NCBI GenBank assembly: GCA_964621265.1
Contig: CAZULQ010000039.1
Location: forward strand, 1 to 16,966
Source of the DNA: Porcipelethomonas sp964621265
GTDB taxonomy: Bacteria > Bacillota > Clostridia > Oscillospirales > Ruminococcaceae
Direction: 5' to 3'
DNA length: 16,966 nucleotides
A program made the translations under genes and the position numbers. Positions within the stretch are counted from its first letter, which is position 1. Each line of letters begins with the position of its first letter. The notes under the pieces were generated by a model. The model saw only the letters and a program-made list of their open reading frames with translations. It had not been told where the DNA came from and ran no database searches. Positions 6,440 through 15,012 of the stretch are shown here, piece after piece.

Positions 6440-6445
6440 CTATCA

Positions 6446-9400
6446 ATGTCTGTATTCCGAATTTATGTTGAAAAAAAGCCTGAATTTGCTGTTGAGGCAA
6501 AATCGGTTATGAGTGACGTTCAGACAGCACTCAGACTTAATCTTAACAATGTACGAATTTTAAATCGCTATGACGCTGACCGTTTAAGCGCAGAAGACTT
6601 TGAAATGTCAATCAATACAGTGTTCTCAGAACCTGCTGTTGACGTTACATACAATGAGCTTCCTGTTCTTATCAATAACGAAAGAGTATTTGCGGTTGAA
6701 TATCTCCCTGGCCAGTTTGACCAGAGAGCTGACAGCTGTGAACAGTGTATTCAGATTTTAACTCAGAAGGAACGTTGCCGTGTTAAAAACGCAAGAGTTT
6801 ATATTATCGACGGTAATCTTACAGATGAAGAATTTGAAAAGCTTAAGGCATATCTCATAAACCCTGTTGAAAGCCGTGAGGCTTCACTCGACGAGTTTGA
6901 AACACTTGATACAAATTATGATATTCCTGAAAAGGTTGAAGTGCTCGAAAACTTTATCCGCTTAAATGATAAGGGCTTAGCGGCATTTATCAAGGAATTC
7001 GGTCTTGCTATGGACTTTGATGATATCAAGTTCTGTCAGGAATATTTCAGAGATACTGAAAAGCGTGACCCTACAATCACAGAAATCAGAATGATTGATA
7101 CATACTGGTCTGACCACTGCCGTCACACAACATTCTCAACAAACATTGAAAATGTCAACATCAATTCTGACTATATCAAGGAAACTTATGATGAATATAT
7201 CGAAGTAAGAGGCTCACTCGGACGTGATGAAAAGCCGCTTACACTCATGGACCTCGGTACAATTGCCGCAAAGAAGCTTAAAGCCGACGGCAAGCTTAAC
7301 GACCTCGACGAGAGCGAAGAAATCAATGCATGCTCAGTTAAAATCAAGGTTAATATCGACGGTAACGAAGAAGACTGGATTTTAATGTTCAAGAACGAAA
7401 CACATAACCACCCGACTGAAATCGAACCATTCGGTGGTGCGGCAACATGTCTCGGTGGTGCAATCCGTGACCCGCTGTCAGGACGTTCTTATGTATATCA
7501 GGCAATGAGAGTTACAGGTGCGGCAAATCCGCTCGTTCCTGTTGAAGATACTATTGCAGGTAAGCTTCCACAGAGAAAGATTACTGTCGGTGCGGCTAAC
7601 GGTTACAGCTCATACGGTAACCAGATTGGTCTTGCAACAGGCCACGTTTCAGAAATCTATCACCCAGGCTATGTTGCTAAAAGACTCGAAATCGGTGCGG
7701 TTGTCGGTGCGGCACCTGCTGAAAACATCAGACGTGAAGCGCCACAGGCAGGCGACATTGTTGTTCTCCTCGGCGGTAAGACAGGCCGTGACGGCTGTGG
7801 CGGTGCGACAGGTTCTTCCAAATCACACACTCTCGAATCACTCGAATGCTGTGGTGCAGAAGTTCAGAAGGGTAATCCGCCTGAAGAAAGAAAGCTTCAG
7901 AGACTTTTCAGAAATCCTGTTGTAACAAAGATGATCAAGCGTTGTAACGACTTCGGTGCAGGCGGTGTATCAGTTGCAATCGGTGAGCTTACAGACGGTC
8001 TTGTAATCGACCTCAACGCAGTTCCTAAGAAGTATGAAGGCCTTGACGGTACTGAAATTGCAATTTCAGAGTCACAGGAAAGAATGGCTGTTGTAATCGC
8101 TAAGGAAGACGCTGAAAAGTTCCTTGCAGAAGCGGCTAAGGAAAACTTGGAAGCAACTGTTGTTGCAGACGTTGTTGACGAGCCAAGACTCAAGATGAAC
8201 TGGAACGGTGTTACAATCGTTGACCTTTCAAGAGAGTTCCTCAATTCAAATGGTGCTCCTAAATATACAGATATCACAATTGAAAAGCCTGTTACAGAGC
8301 TTATGTGCAAGTACTCAGACAACGCTGAGGGCTGGGACGCTCTTATGGCAGACCTTAACGTATGCTCACAGAAGGGTCTTGTTGAAAAGTTCGACTCAAC
8401 AATCGGTGCGGGTACAGTACTTATGCCGTTCGGCGGAAAGCACCAGCTTACACCAACACAGGCTATGGCGGCAAAAATCCCTGTTTTACACGGACAGACA
8501 GATACATGCTCAGTTATGGGCTGGGGTTATAACCCGTTTGTCAGCGAAAAGAGCCCTTACCACGGCGCACTCCTTGCTGTTGTTGAATCAATTGCAAAGG
8601 TTGTTGCGGCAGGCGGTAAGTATGAACACTGCTGGCTGACATTCCAGGAATACTTCGAAAGAACACAGGGCACTCCTGAAAGATGGGGCAAGCCTATGGC
8701 GGCACTTCTCGGTGCGTTCAAGGCACAGCTTGAAATGGGCTGTGGCGCAATCGGCGGTAAGGACTCAATGTCAGGTACATTTGAAAATATTGACGTTCCG
8801 CCTACACTCGTTTCATTCGCTGTTTCAACTGCATCAAGTGGTAAGATTGTTTCACCTGAATTCAAGAGCGTTGGAAGCGATGTAATCGTTATCAGACCTG
8901 ATTATGATGAAAATGGCCTTCCTGTATTTGACAGCGTTAAGGCTTGCATGAAGCAGGTTGAAGACCTTATCGAAAACGGTAAGGCAAAGGCTGTATGGAC
9001 AATTTCAGGCGGCGGTATTGCCGAAGGTATCGCTAAGATGTGCTTTGGTAACAGAATCGGCTTTAAGTTTGAAAAGAAACTTTCTGAAAAGGAACTCTTT
9101 ATGCCTCATTACGGCGGCTTTATCATTGAGCTTGACTGTGCTGCATCAGAAAACGATGATGTAATCGGTAAAACAACAGAAGAATACAACATCTTCGGCA
9201 AGGATTACACACTTTCACTTGACTCACTCCAGGCAACATGGGAAGGCAAGCTTGAACCTGTATTCCCATGCAGAATCAAGACAAATCTCTCAGCTGTTGA
9301 AGCTTATGAGTATGATACAAACAAGAGAGCGTTCCCGACAATCAAGGCGGCAAAGCCTAAGATTTTCATTCCTGTATTCCCAGGTACAAACTGTGAATAT

Positions 9401-10150
9401 GACACAGCAAGAGCTTTTGAAAGAGCAGGCGGCGACCCTGAAATCATGGTTGTAAAGAATCTCAGCGCGGCAGCTATTGAAGAATCAGTTGACGAGGCTG
9501 CAAGACTTATTGCACAGTCACAGATTATCATGATTCCTGGCGGCTTCAGCGGCGGTGACGAACCTGAGGGAAGCGGTAAGTTCATTACAGCATTCTTCAG
9601 AAACCCTAAGGTTAAGGACGCTGTTCACGAGCTTCTTAAGAAGAGAGACGGTCTTATGCTCGGTATCTGTAACGGTTTCCAGGCGCTCATCAAGCTCGGT
9701 CTCGTGCCATACGGCGAAATCACAGATATGACACAGGATTCACCTACACTTACATTCAACACTATCGCAAGACACCAGTCAATGATGGTTAATACGAGAA
9801 TTGCTTCAAACAAGTCACCATGGCTTGCTGACAGCAATGTGGGTGATGTTCACACAATCGCTATCTCACACGGTGAAGGACGCTTTGTTGCTCCTCAGTC
9901 ACTCATTGTTCAGCTTGCAAATAACGGTCAGATTGCTACACAGTACGTTGACCTCAGCGGCAAGCCATCAATGGACATCAGATACAATCCTAACACATCT
10001 ATGGAAGCTATCGAAGGTATCACATCACCTGACGGCAGAATCCTCGGTAAGATGGGTCACAGCGAACGTATCGGCTATGACGTATGCAAGAACGTTGAAG
10101 GTAACAAGGACCAGAAAATCTTTGAAAACGGTGTTAAGTACTTCAAATAA
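6446..10150 (+). CDS. purL: Phosphoribosylformylglycinamidine synthase, single-chain PurL
   Basis: The 1234-residue enzyme makes FGAM from FGAR, glutamine and ATP, the fourth step of de novo purine synthesis. It is the large fused form, near the 1.24-kilo-residue size typical of Clostridia and lactic bacteria; no separate PurS or PurQ is needed. Visible parts are an N-terminal PurS-like and linker region, an AIRS-type ATP domain with ETHNHPTEIEPFGGAAT (near 317), FGAGGVSVAIGELTDG (near 500), a second AIRS-like half with GGKDSMSGTF (near 770), and a glutamine amidotransferase domain from about 971 (FIPVFPGTNCEYD, IPGGFSGGDEPEGSGK). The triad is Cys1075 (GICNGFQ), His1142 and Glu1144 (SHGEGRF). 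It is monocistronic by its own promoter and terminator, away from other pur genes here. Confidence 0.96.
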   Translation: MSVFRIYVEKKPEFAVEAKSVMSDVQTALRLNLNNVRILNRYDADRLSAEDFEMSINTVFSEPAVDVTYNELPVLINNERVFAVEYLPGQFDQRADSCEQCIQILTQKERCRVKNARVYIIDGNLTDEEFEKLKAYLINPVESREASLDEFETLDTNYDIPEKVEVLENFIRLNDKGLAAFIKEFGLAMDFDDIKFCQEYFRDTEKRDPTITEIRMIDTYWSDHCRHTTFSTNIENVNINSDYIKETYDEYIEVRGSLGRDEKPLTLMDLGTIAAKKLKADGKLNDLDESEEINACSVKIKVNIDGNEEDWILMFKNETHNHPTEIEPFGGAATCLGGAIRDPLSGRSYVYQAMRVTGAANPLVPVEDTIAGKLPQRKITVGAANGYSSYGNQIGLATGHVSEIYHPGYVAKRLEIGAVVGAAPAENIRREAPQAGDIVVLLGGKTGRDGCGGATGSSKSHTLESLECCGAEVQKGNPPEERKLQRLFRNPVVTKMIKRCNDFGAGGVSVAIGELTDGLVIDLNAVPKKYEGLDGTEIAISESQERMAVVIAKEDAEKFLAEAAKENLEATVVADVVDEPRLKMNWNGVTIVDLSREFLNSNGAPKYTDITIEKPVTELMCKYSDNAEGWDALMADLNVCSQKGLVEKFDSTIGAGTVLMPFGGKHQLTPTQAMAAKIPVLHGQTDTCSVMGWGYNPFVSEKSPYHGALLAVVESIAKVVAAGGKYEHCWLTFQEYFERTQGTPERWGKPMAALLGAFKAQLEMGCGAIGGKDSMSGTFENIDVPPTLVSFAVSTASSGKIVSPEFKSVGSDVIVIRPDYDENGLPVFDSVKACMKQVEDLIENGKAKAVWTISGGGIAEGIAKMCFGNRIGFKFEKKLSEKELFMPHYGGFIIELDCAASENDDVIGKTTEEYNIFGKDYTLSLDSLQATWEGKLEPVFPCRIKTNLSAVEAYEYDTNKRAFPTIKAAKPKIFIPVFPGTNCEYDTARAFERAGGDPEIMVVKNLSAAAIEESVDEAARLIAQSQIIMIPGGFSGGDEPEGSGKFITAFFRNPKVKDAVHELLKKRDGLMLGICNGFQALIKLGLVPYGEITDMTQDSPTLTFNTIARHQSMMVNTRIASNKSPWLADSNVGDVHTIAISHGEGRFVAPQSLIVQLANNGQIATQYVDLSGKPSMDIRYNPNTSMEAIEGITSPDGRILGKMGHSERIGYDVCKNVEGNKDQKIFENGVKYFK

Positions 10151-10348
10151 AACTATTAAATACTGCGGGTGACCCGACGGGACAAATTCGCTCTGTTATC
10201 ATTAATAATAGCAGAAGATAAGGCACGACTTTATTTTTGAAAAAATAAAAAATGAAAAGAGGGGACGCTTTCAAGAGAAAGCGCCCCTTTACTTTTATTG
10301 TACTCAGATTTGCTGCCGATAACTTTTACATTTTTGCGCTTTAATGTC
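10151..10348 (+). other. Gap after purL
   Basis: There is no gene in this stretch. It has a short CGGG/CCCG stem (10165-10175), a weak A/T hairpin near 10231-10248 (TTATTTTT/AAAAATAA), and the purL terminator annotated separately. Nothing protein-coding is seen up to aroB at 10520. Confidence 0.6.
10256..10297 (+). terminator. Intrinsic terminator of purL
   Basis: GGGG-A-CGCTTT (10261-10271) pairs with AAAGCG-CCCC (10278-10287), with one bulged A. The stem is flanked by A-rich sequence and followed by TTTACTTTTA. Confidence 0.88.
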
Positions 10349-10377
10349 TTGAATTATTCTTGAAAATGTGATATAAT
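10349..10377 (+). promoter_or_regulatory. Upstream promoter of the aro operon (P1)
   Basis: TTGAAT (10349-10354), 17 bases, TATAAT (10372-10377) preceded by TGA (extended -10). The leader to aroB would be about 135 bases. It contains an imperfect stem near 10427-10443 (GCAAcGC/GCtTTGC) inside a possible outer TGCAG/CTGCA pairing. Confidence 0.75.
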
Positions 10378-10458
10378 AAACTCAAAGCATTTATTATACT
10401 TATTTTAATGTCCTTGCAGTTTCGCAACGCTTCGCTTTGCTACCTGCATATCGGGCAA

Positions 10459-10488
10459 TTATAGCAAAAACAGATTTTATGCTATAAT
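10459..10488 (+). promoter_or_regulatory. Second aroB promoter (P2) overlapped by an inverted repeat
   Basis: TGC-TATAAT (10480-10488) is an extended -10 with no good -35. The inverted repeat TTATAGCA (10459-10466), 13 bases, TGCTATAA (10480-10487) covers its -10, as an operator would. P2 would start near 10495, about 25 bases before aroB. Confidence 0.45.
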
Positions 10489-10506
10489 GACTATAAGTAA
10501 TATTTC

Positions 10507-10512
10507 GGGAGG
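10507..10512 (+). promoter_or_regulatory. Ribosome binding site that decides the aroB start
   Basis: GGGAGG is seven bases before the ATG at 10520. The in-frame ATG at 10487 lies within the P2 -10 region and has no ribosome site. Confidence 0.85.
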
Positions 10513-10519
10513 AAGATTT

Positions 10520-11566
10520 ATGAAAACTATAACAGTAAATGCCAGCACATCTTACAATATCTATATCGAAAGAGGTTCGCTGAAAAACTGTGGTAAAATT
10601 ATTGCAGACACTGTGAAAACCCGCAGAGTTGCGATAGTGACTGATGATATCGTTGATTCACTTTATTCTCAGACTGTGGTTTCATCGCTTGAAAACGAAG
10701 GCTTTTCCGTATGCAAATTCGTGTTTAAGAACGGCGAAGCTTCAAAAAACACCGAAACCTTAAATCAGATTTACACCTTCCTCTGTGAAAATAATATAAC
10801 CCGTACTGACTGTATGATTGCTCTCGGTGGCGGCGTTGTCGGCGACATAACAGGCTTTGCGGCGGCAACCTTCCTGAGAGGTCTGAAATATATCCAGATT
10901 CCGACAACTCTCCTCGCTCAGATTGACTCATCTGTCGGCGGAAAGACAGCCATTGACCTGCCTTGCGGAAAGAATCTCGTGGGAGCGTTCAAACAGCCGT
11001 CCTGCGTTATCTGTGACTCGGACGTGCTGAAAACATTGTCTGAGGAAATCCTCTCAGACGGCATGGCTGAGGCGATAAAATACGGCATGATAAGAAGCCG
11101 TGAGCTTTTTGACCTTATTGCTTCACACACTCTTGAAAATGTCGATGAAATCATTGATGACATAGGTTACAGCAGTGTTGCAATCAAGCGTGACGTTGTC
11201 GAAAACGATGAGTTTGACACAGGTGAGAGAATGATACTCAATTTCGGGCACACTCTCGGACACGCAATTGAAAGCTTTTATAACTACGAAACCTATACTC
11301 ACGGAAGCGCCGTTGCAATCGGAATGTGTCTTATAACAGAAAAGGAATGTGACGCTTCAATACTCGATAAGCTTAAAGCGTGCGTTACTGCATATAAGCT
11401 TCCTGTTTCAGCTGACGCTCCAGTATCAGAGCTTTTAAAGCTTTGCTCGAACGATAAAAAGCGTGAAAGCGGGAATATAAATTACATAGTCTGCCCTGAA
11501 ATCGGAAAGGCAGAGATTAAAAAGGTTACTGTCGCTGAATTTGAAAAGCGTATGGAGGAAAGATAA
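10520..11566 (+). CDS. aroB: 3-dehydroquinate synthase
   Basis: The 348-residue NAD- and zinc-dependent enzyme converts DAHP to 3-dehydroquinate, the second step of the shikimate pathway. The N-terminal NAD-binding half contains ALGGGVVGDITGF (101-113), then IPTTLLAQIDSSVGGKTAID (127-146) and GKNLVGAF (150-157). The zinc ligands by family pattern are Glu184 (GMAEAIKYG), His244 or His248 (NFGHTLGHAIE) and His261 (THGSAVAIGM). Length and motifs are normal for a complete enzyme. It is first in the aroB-aroA-aroC-DUF4364 unit, with its stop codon directly touching the aroA ATG, and the ribosome site for aroA (GGAGG, 11554-11558) lies inside it. The DAHP synthase, aroD/E and aroK genes are not in this window. 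Confidence 0.96.
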   Translation: MKTITVNASTSYNIYIERGSLKNCGKIIADTVKTRRVAIVTDDIVDSLYSQTVVSSLENEGFSVCKFVFKNGEASKNTETLNQIYTFLCENNITRTDCMIALGGGVVGDITGFAAATFLRGLKYIQIPTTLLAQIDSSVGGKTAIDLPCGKNLVGAFKQPSCVICDSDVLKTLSEEILSDGMAEAIKYGMIRSRELFDLIASHTLENVDEIIDDIGYSSVAIKRDVVENDEFDTGERMILNFGHTLGHAIESFYNYETYTHGSAVAIGMCLITEKECDASILDKLKACVTAYKLPVSADAPVSELLKLCSNDKKRESGNINYIVCPEIGKAEIKKVTVAEFEKRMEER

Positions 11567-12802
11567 ATGGACATTAAAATTATACCGTCAAAGCTCAGCG
11601 GTGAGGTCAATATCCCATCCTCAAAAAGCATGACTCACAGAGTTTTAATCTGTGCCGCATTTGCTGAGGGTACATCCGTTATTTCAAACGTTACCTTTTC
11701 AAAGGATATTTATGCTACAATCGACGCATTAAAGGCGGCGGGTGCGGAAATTTCCGTTTCGGGAAATACTGTTACAGTTAAGGGCATTGCAGGAAATGTA
11801 CCGAAAAACGCCGATATTGACTGCTGTGAAAGCGGTTCAACGCTCCGCTTTATGATTCCTGTTACAGCGGCGCTCGGTATCACAGCTGTTTACAGAGGGC
11901 AGGGACGTCTTCCTGAAAGACCTATTACGCCATATCTGCGTGAGCTTACTAAAAAGGGGATTACCTTTGACTATAATAACACAATGCCGTTTACGGTCAG
12001 CGGACAGCTTGAATCGGGCAAATTTGAGCTTGAGGGAGATGTTTCTTCGCAGTTTATTACAGGACTTCTCTTTGCGTTACCTCTCCTTGACGGCGACTCG
12101 GAAATTGTCATGACTTCACGTCTGGAGTCAAAGCCTTATGCTGATATGACAATCGACTGCTTAAAGCAGTTCGGGGTTATGGTTTCAGAAACTGAAAACG
12201 GCTATTTTGTAAAGGGCGGACAGAAATATCAACCGCAGAATACAGCCGTTGAAGGCGATTATTCACAGGCGGCGTTCTTTTATGTTGCAAATGCGCTTGG
12301 AAGTAACATAAAAATCAATAATCTTATTGACAAAAGCAGTCAGGGCGATAAGAAAATTGTTGAAATTGTGCGGGATTTATGCTATAATAATAAGGATATA
12401 CCGGACGGATTTAAGATTGACGCTTCAGATATTCCCGATTTAGTACCGATTTTAGGTGTTCTCGGAACCTTCTGCGGTGGAAAATCAGAAATTTTCAATG
12501 CCGCACGTCTTAAAATCAAGGAAAGCGATCGTCTTGCCGCAACAGCTGACGCTGTAAACGCTCTCGGCGGTAAAATTACGCCGACTGACGATGGACTTAT
12601 TATTGAACATGCAGAGCTTTCGGGCGGTGTTGCCGACAGCGCAGGCGACCACAGAATTGCTATGAGTGCCGCTATTGCCGCAACAATCTGTACAGGTCCG
12701 GTTATAATTAAAAATGCAGAATCCGTTGAGAAATCCTATCCCGATTTCTTTAAGGATTATATAAATTTGGGAGGAACAGCTAATGTCATCAATCTGGAAT
12801 AA
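11567..12802 (+). CDS. aroA: 3-phosphoshikimate 1-carboxyvinyltransferase (EPSP synthase)
   Basis: The 411-residue enzyme joins shikimate-3-phosphate and PEP to give EPSP, the sixth shikimate step. Substrate-binding motifs are present: SSKSMTHR (18-25, with Lys20 and Arg25), RLPERPI (114-120), DVSSQF (158-163), SKPYADMT (188-195), the catalytic Asp291 in DIPDLVPIL, KESDRLA (318-324) and DHRIAMSAA (361-369). The PEP loop reads ESGSTLRF (88-95), where Escherichia coli has NAGTAMRP. The glycine and arginine are kept, and Phe stands where the proline is, a variant that may alter inhibitor binding (inference). The last 20 bases overlap aroC in another frame, implying translational coupling. A consensus promoter lies inside the gene at 12360-12388, in a stretch that looks weakly conserved. 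Confidence 0.96.
   Translation: MDIKIIPSKLSGEVNIPSSKSMTHRVLICAAFAEGTSVISNVTFSKDIYATIDALKAAGAEISVSGNTVTVKGIAGNVPKNADIDCCESGSTLRFMIPVTAALGITAVYRGQGRLPERPITPYLRELTKKGITFDYNNTMPFTVSGQLESGKFELEGDVSSQFITGLLFALPLLDGDSEIVMTSRLESKPYADMTIDCLKQFGVMVSETENGYFVKGGQKYQPQNTAVEGDYSQAAFFYVANALGSNIKINNLIDKSSQGDKKIVEIVRDLCYNNKDIPDGFKIDASDIPDLVPILGVLGTFCGGKSEIFNAARLKIKESDRLAATADAVNALGGKITPTDDGLIIEHAELSGGVADSAGDHRIAMSAAIAATICTGPVIIKNAESVEKSYPDFFKDYINLGGTANVINLE
12360..12388 (+). promoter_or_regulatory. Internal promoter within aroA
   Basis: TTGAAA (12360-12365), 17 bases, TATAAT (12383-12388) with TGC before it (extended -10). It shares the 13-mer TTTATGCTATAAT with the aroB P2 element. It could give extra transcription of aroC and the DUF4364 gene. 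Confidence 0.5.
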
Positions 12803-13877
12803 TCGTATTTCCATATCAATTTTCGGTGAATCACATGGTCCTGCAATCGGCGTTGTTATTGACAATCTTCCGCCTGGTGAATATATTGACATCGAGGAGC
12901 TCGGTCGCTTTATGGCAAGAAGAGCACCTAAAAAAGACGGTACAACAACAATGAGAAGCGAAAAGGACCTTCCTCAGATTATGTCGGGTCTTATAAACGA
13001 CAAAACAACAGGTACACCTCTTTGTGCCTTTATTCAGAATACTGACCAGCACTCAAAGGACTACGGCAACATTGCAAAGCTTGCACGTCCGGGTCATGCT
13101 GACTACACAGGCGCTATGAGATACAGAGGCTTTAACGACGTCAGAGGCGGCGGACATTTCTCAGGCAGACTTACTGCTCCGCTTTGCTTTGCGGGCGCTG
13201 TATGCGGCCAGATACTCGAAAAGAGAGGTATCTACACAGGCGCACATATTGCTGAAATCCATAATATCAAGGACGATGTTTTCAACAGAACAACTGTTGA
13301 CAAGCAGGATATCCTTGATGTAAGATACAAGAAATTCCCTGTTATCAACGATAAGCAGGGTGAGAAGATGTTTGACGATATTCAGAAGGCGAGAGTCGGC
13401 GGGGAATCACTCGGCGGTATCATTGAATGCGCTTGCATAAACGTTCCTGCGGGAATCGGCTCACCGATGTTTGATGGTATTGAAAACACTCTTGCACAGC
13501 TTATTTTCGGTATTCCTGCCGTTAAGGGTCTTGAATTCGGCGCAGGCTTCCTTACTGCTAAAATGGTAGGCAGTCAGAACAACGACGACTTTTATGTTGA
13601 CGACAAGGGACACGTTAAGACAAAGACAAACAATCACGGTGGTATTTTAGGCGGTATTTCTTCGGGTATGCCGATTACTATGAATGTTGCAATAAAGCCG
13701 ACACCATCTATTTCAAAGCCGCAGAACACAATCGACTACGGCAATATGAAAAACGACGTTCTCGAAGTAAAGGGCAGACACGACCCTTGTATCGTTCCGA
13801 GAGCCGTACCATGCATTGAAGCCGCTGTTAATATCGGTATTCTCTCGCATATGCTCGATTATCCTAATTTCACTTAA
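12783..13877 (+). CDS. aroC: Chorismate synthase
   Basis: The 364-residue enzyme uses reduced FMN to eliminate phosphate from EPSP and make chorismate, the branch point to aromatic amino acids and folate. Signatures are FGESHGPAIG (14-23), the ARPGHADYTGAMRYRGF block (101-117), RGGGHFSGRLTAP (121-133), and near the C-terminus GRHDPCIVPRAVPC. His18 and His105 match the two catalytic histidines of the family. The ribosome site GGGAGG (12769-12774) lies in the end of aroA, eight bases before the ATG, and the genes overlap by 20 bases. The sequence looks complete. There is no sign of a fused flavin reductase, so a cellular reductant is presumably needed. Confidence 0.96.
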   Translation: MSSIWNNRISISIFGESHGPAIGVVIDNLPPGEYIDIEELGRFMARRAPKKDGTTTMRSEKDLPQIMSGLINDKTTGTPLCAFIQNTDQHSKDYGNIAKLARPGHADYTGAMRYRGFNDVRGGGHFSGRLTAPLCFAGAVCGQILEKRGIYTGAHIAEIHNIKDDVFNRTTVDKQDILDVRYKKFPVINDKQGEKMFDDIQKARVGGESLGGIIECACINVPAGIGSPMFDGIENTLAQLIFGIPAVKGLEFGAGFLTAKMVGSQNNDDFYVDDKGHVKTKTNNHGGILGGISSGMPITMNVAIKPTPSISKPQNTIDYGNMKNDVLEVKGRHDPCIVPRAVPCIEAAVNIGILSHMLDYPNFT

Positions 13878-13896
13878 AATTACGGGGTGACCGTTA

Positions 13897-14490
13897 ATGG
13901 AAACAGAAAATTACTCAAAAATGTCGGAGCTTGCGTCAACAGAGTTAAAGGACGTGCAGACGGTTAAAATCCTCCTGTGCTATCTCCTTTACAGAATCAA
14001 CAAGCCTGTTGACTCAGAACAGCTTTACGACATTGCCGTTACAACGGGCATTATAAACCACTTTTTCTATCACGACGCTATGGACTTTCTCGTTAAAAAC
14101 GATTCCGTAATTGCGGAGACGGGCGAGGGCAGTTCCAGCATCTATACGCTGACGGAAAAGGGCATAAACTGTGCCAAAACGCTCAGAGGGTATGTTCCGA
14201 AGTCTTACAGGGACAAGATTGTCCAGGCGGCACTTCGCTATTTTGCGAGAATCAAGTATGAGAATGAAGTCAAGATTGAGTACATCGAGCTTGAAAAGGG
14301 CTATTATGTACACTGCCGTTGTCTCGACATCGGTGACGACCTGCTTGACTTAAAGCTTTATGCTCCCGACCGCACACAGGCTGAGATGATAGGCAAAAAC
14401 ATCATGCTCAATCCTGCGGGCTTTTACAGCAAAATCCTCAGCATTGCGCTCAACAATGAGGAAGAGCAGTTTAATCCTGAGGACTTATAA
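13897..14490 (+). CDS. DUF4364 family protein, predicted winged-helix
   Basis: This 197-residue protein is typical of the DUF4364 family found in Clostridia. The N-terminal 95 residues look like a winged helix-turn-helix: VQTVKILLCYLLYRINKPVDSEQLYDIAV, then a recognition-type helix, then IYTLTEKGINCAKTL. The C-terminal part (about 110-190) is an alpha/beta domain with KIEYIELEKGYYVHCRCLD and LKLYAPDRTQAEMIGKNI. No membrane segment is visible. It starts 19 bases after aroC with a GGGGTGA site (13884-13890), so it is probably the last gene of the aro transcript. The family's function is not known to me, and linking it to aromatic metabolism would be guesswork. DNA binding is inference. Confidence 0.8.
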   Translation: METENYSKMSELASTELKDVQTVKILLCYLLYRINKPVDSEQLYDIAVTTGIINHFFYHDAMDFLVKNDSVIAETGEGSSSIYTLTEKGINCAKTLRGYVPKSYRDKIVQAALRYFARIKYENEVKIEYIELEKGYYVHCRCLDIGDDLLDLKLYAPDRTQAEMIGKNIMLNPAGFYSKILSIALNNEEEQFNPEDL

Positions 14491-14544
14491 AAAAATTTAG
14501 GTTGATGATGTTCAATATAAAAGTTTCATCTACTTTTTTAAATG

Positions 14545-14573
14545 TGTAGGGTGCGGCGCCCTCGACGCACCGA
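14545..14573 (+). repeat. 29-bp hairpin repeat, copy A
   Basis: The unit begins TGTAGGGTGC and ends GACGCACCGA. Its stem is GGTGCG (14550-14555) with CGCACC (14566-14571), around a loop containing GGCGCC. It matches copy C at 25 of 29 bases, and the four differences are two compensated base-pair swaps. Confidence 0.8.
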
Positions 14574-14591
14574 TGACATTATATGTGATTT

Positions 14592-14620
14592 TCGGGACGT
14601 CGTAGGCGCCGTCCCCTACA
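14592..14620 (-). repeat. 29-bp hairpin repeat, copy B (inverted)
   Basis: This is the reverse orientation of the same unit; read on the minus strand its stem is GGGACG/CGTCCC. It matches copy C at 27 of 29 bases. Together with copy A and the 18-base spacer it forms a 76-bp imperfect palindrome between the aro operon and its terminator. Confidence 0.8.
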
Positions 14621-14679
14621 AAGCACGATTTTAAATGTAAATATTAAGAAACATTATGACATAATAAAAACCATTCACG

Positions 14680-14709
14680 AAAAAGGACGCTTTAAAAGCG
14701 TCCTTTTTT
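14680..14709. terminator. Bidirectional terminator between the aro operon and the minus-strand cluster
   Basis: GGACGCT (14685-14691) and AGCGTCC (14697-14703) form a perfect stem with a 5-base loop, preceded by five A and followed by six T, so it can act on both strands. Confidence 0.9.
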
Positions 14710-14715
14710 ACTTTA

Positions 14716-14973
14716 TTATTCAAGAGAGTAGTATATGCCGTCAAGCTCTATGCCTGCAACGTTTTCAACATCAAGCTTTGTTACAAAAGAAGTACATAAA
14801 ATTGAAACATCATAGTCAACATCCGGATTAATAACCGAACCAAGTGACCAAGCACCGCCCCCAAGTTCAGCCCATTCATCAATGTCTTGATTTGGTAATG
14901 GATTTATAAAATCTCTCTTTGTTCCGTCTTTCCTTATATCATCAGCAAGCTTGCTTCTGTATATAAAACGCAT
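14716..14973 (-). pseudogene. Remnant of an unknown gene (C-terminal part)
   Basis: The open frame reads MRFIYRSKLADDIRKDG at its most likely methionine and ends DGIYYSLE. The 85 residues from there look protein-like (WAELGGGAWSLGSVINPDVD), but there is no ribosome site before the ATG at 14973. Upstream, the frame stays open through a repeat-derived stretch (copy C, 15013-15041) up to the end of queH, giving residues that look unlike protein. This fits a gene that lost its 5' part, with the repeat at the breakpoint. I do not recognise the family. A short intact gene with weak initiation is the alternative. Confidence 0.45.
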
Positions 14974-15012
14974 GAGTGGGTGGAAACGTTGAATTTTTTT
15001 GTATTTTTTATT

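Noticed and set aside
6320..6445. Known purine, ZTP, preQ1 or PRPP riboswitch before purL
   Set aside because: I looked for their conserved cores and found none; the loop sizes do not fit. Only an unnamed candidate pseudoknot is kept.
7186..10172. Several long open frames on both strands inside purL
   Set aside because: They are shadows of the purL frame, with low-complexity Ser/Leu-rich products and no ribosome sites.
10155..10200. Riboswitch-like GC-rich stretch after purL
   Set aside because: It is downstream of the gene, has only a 4-bp stem and no recognisable conserved core.
10378..10519. T-box or tryptophan-type leader for the aro operon
   Set aside because: No T-box consensus, no leader peptide rich in aromatic codons, and no terminator/antiterminator pair with a T-run.
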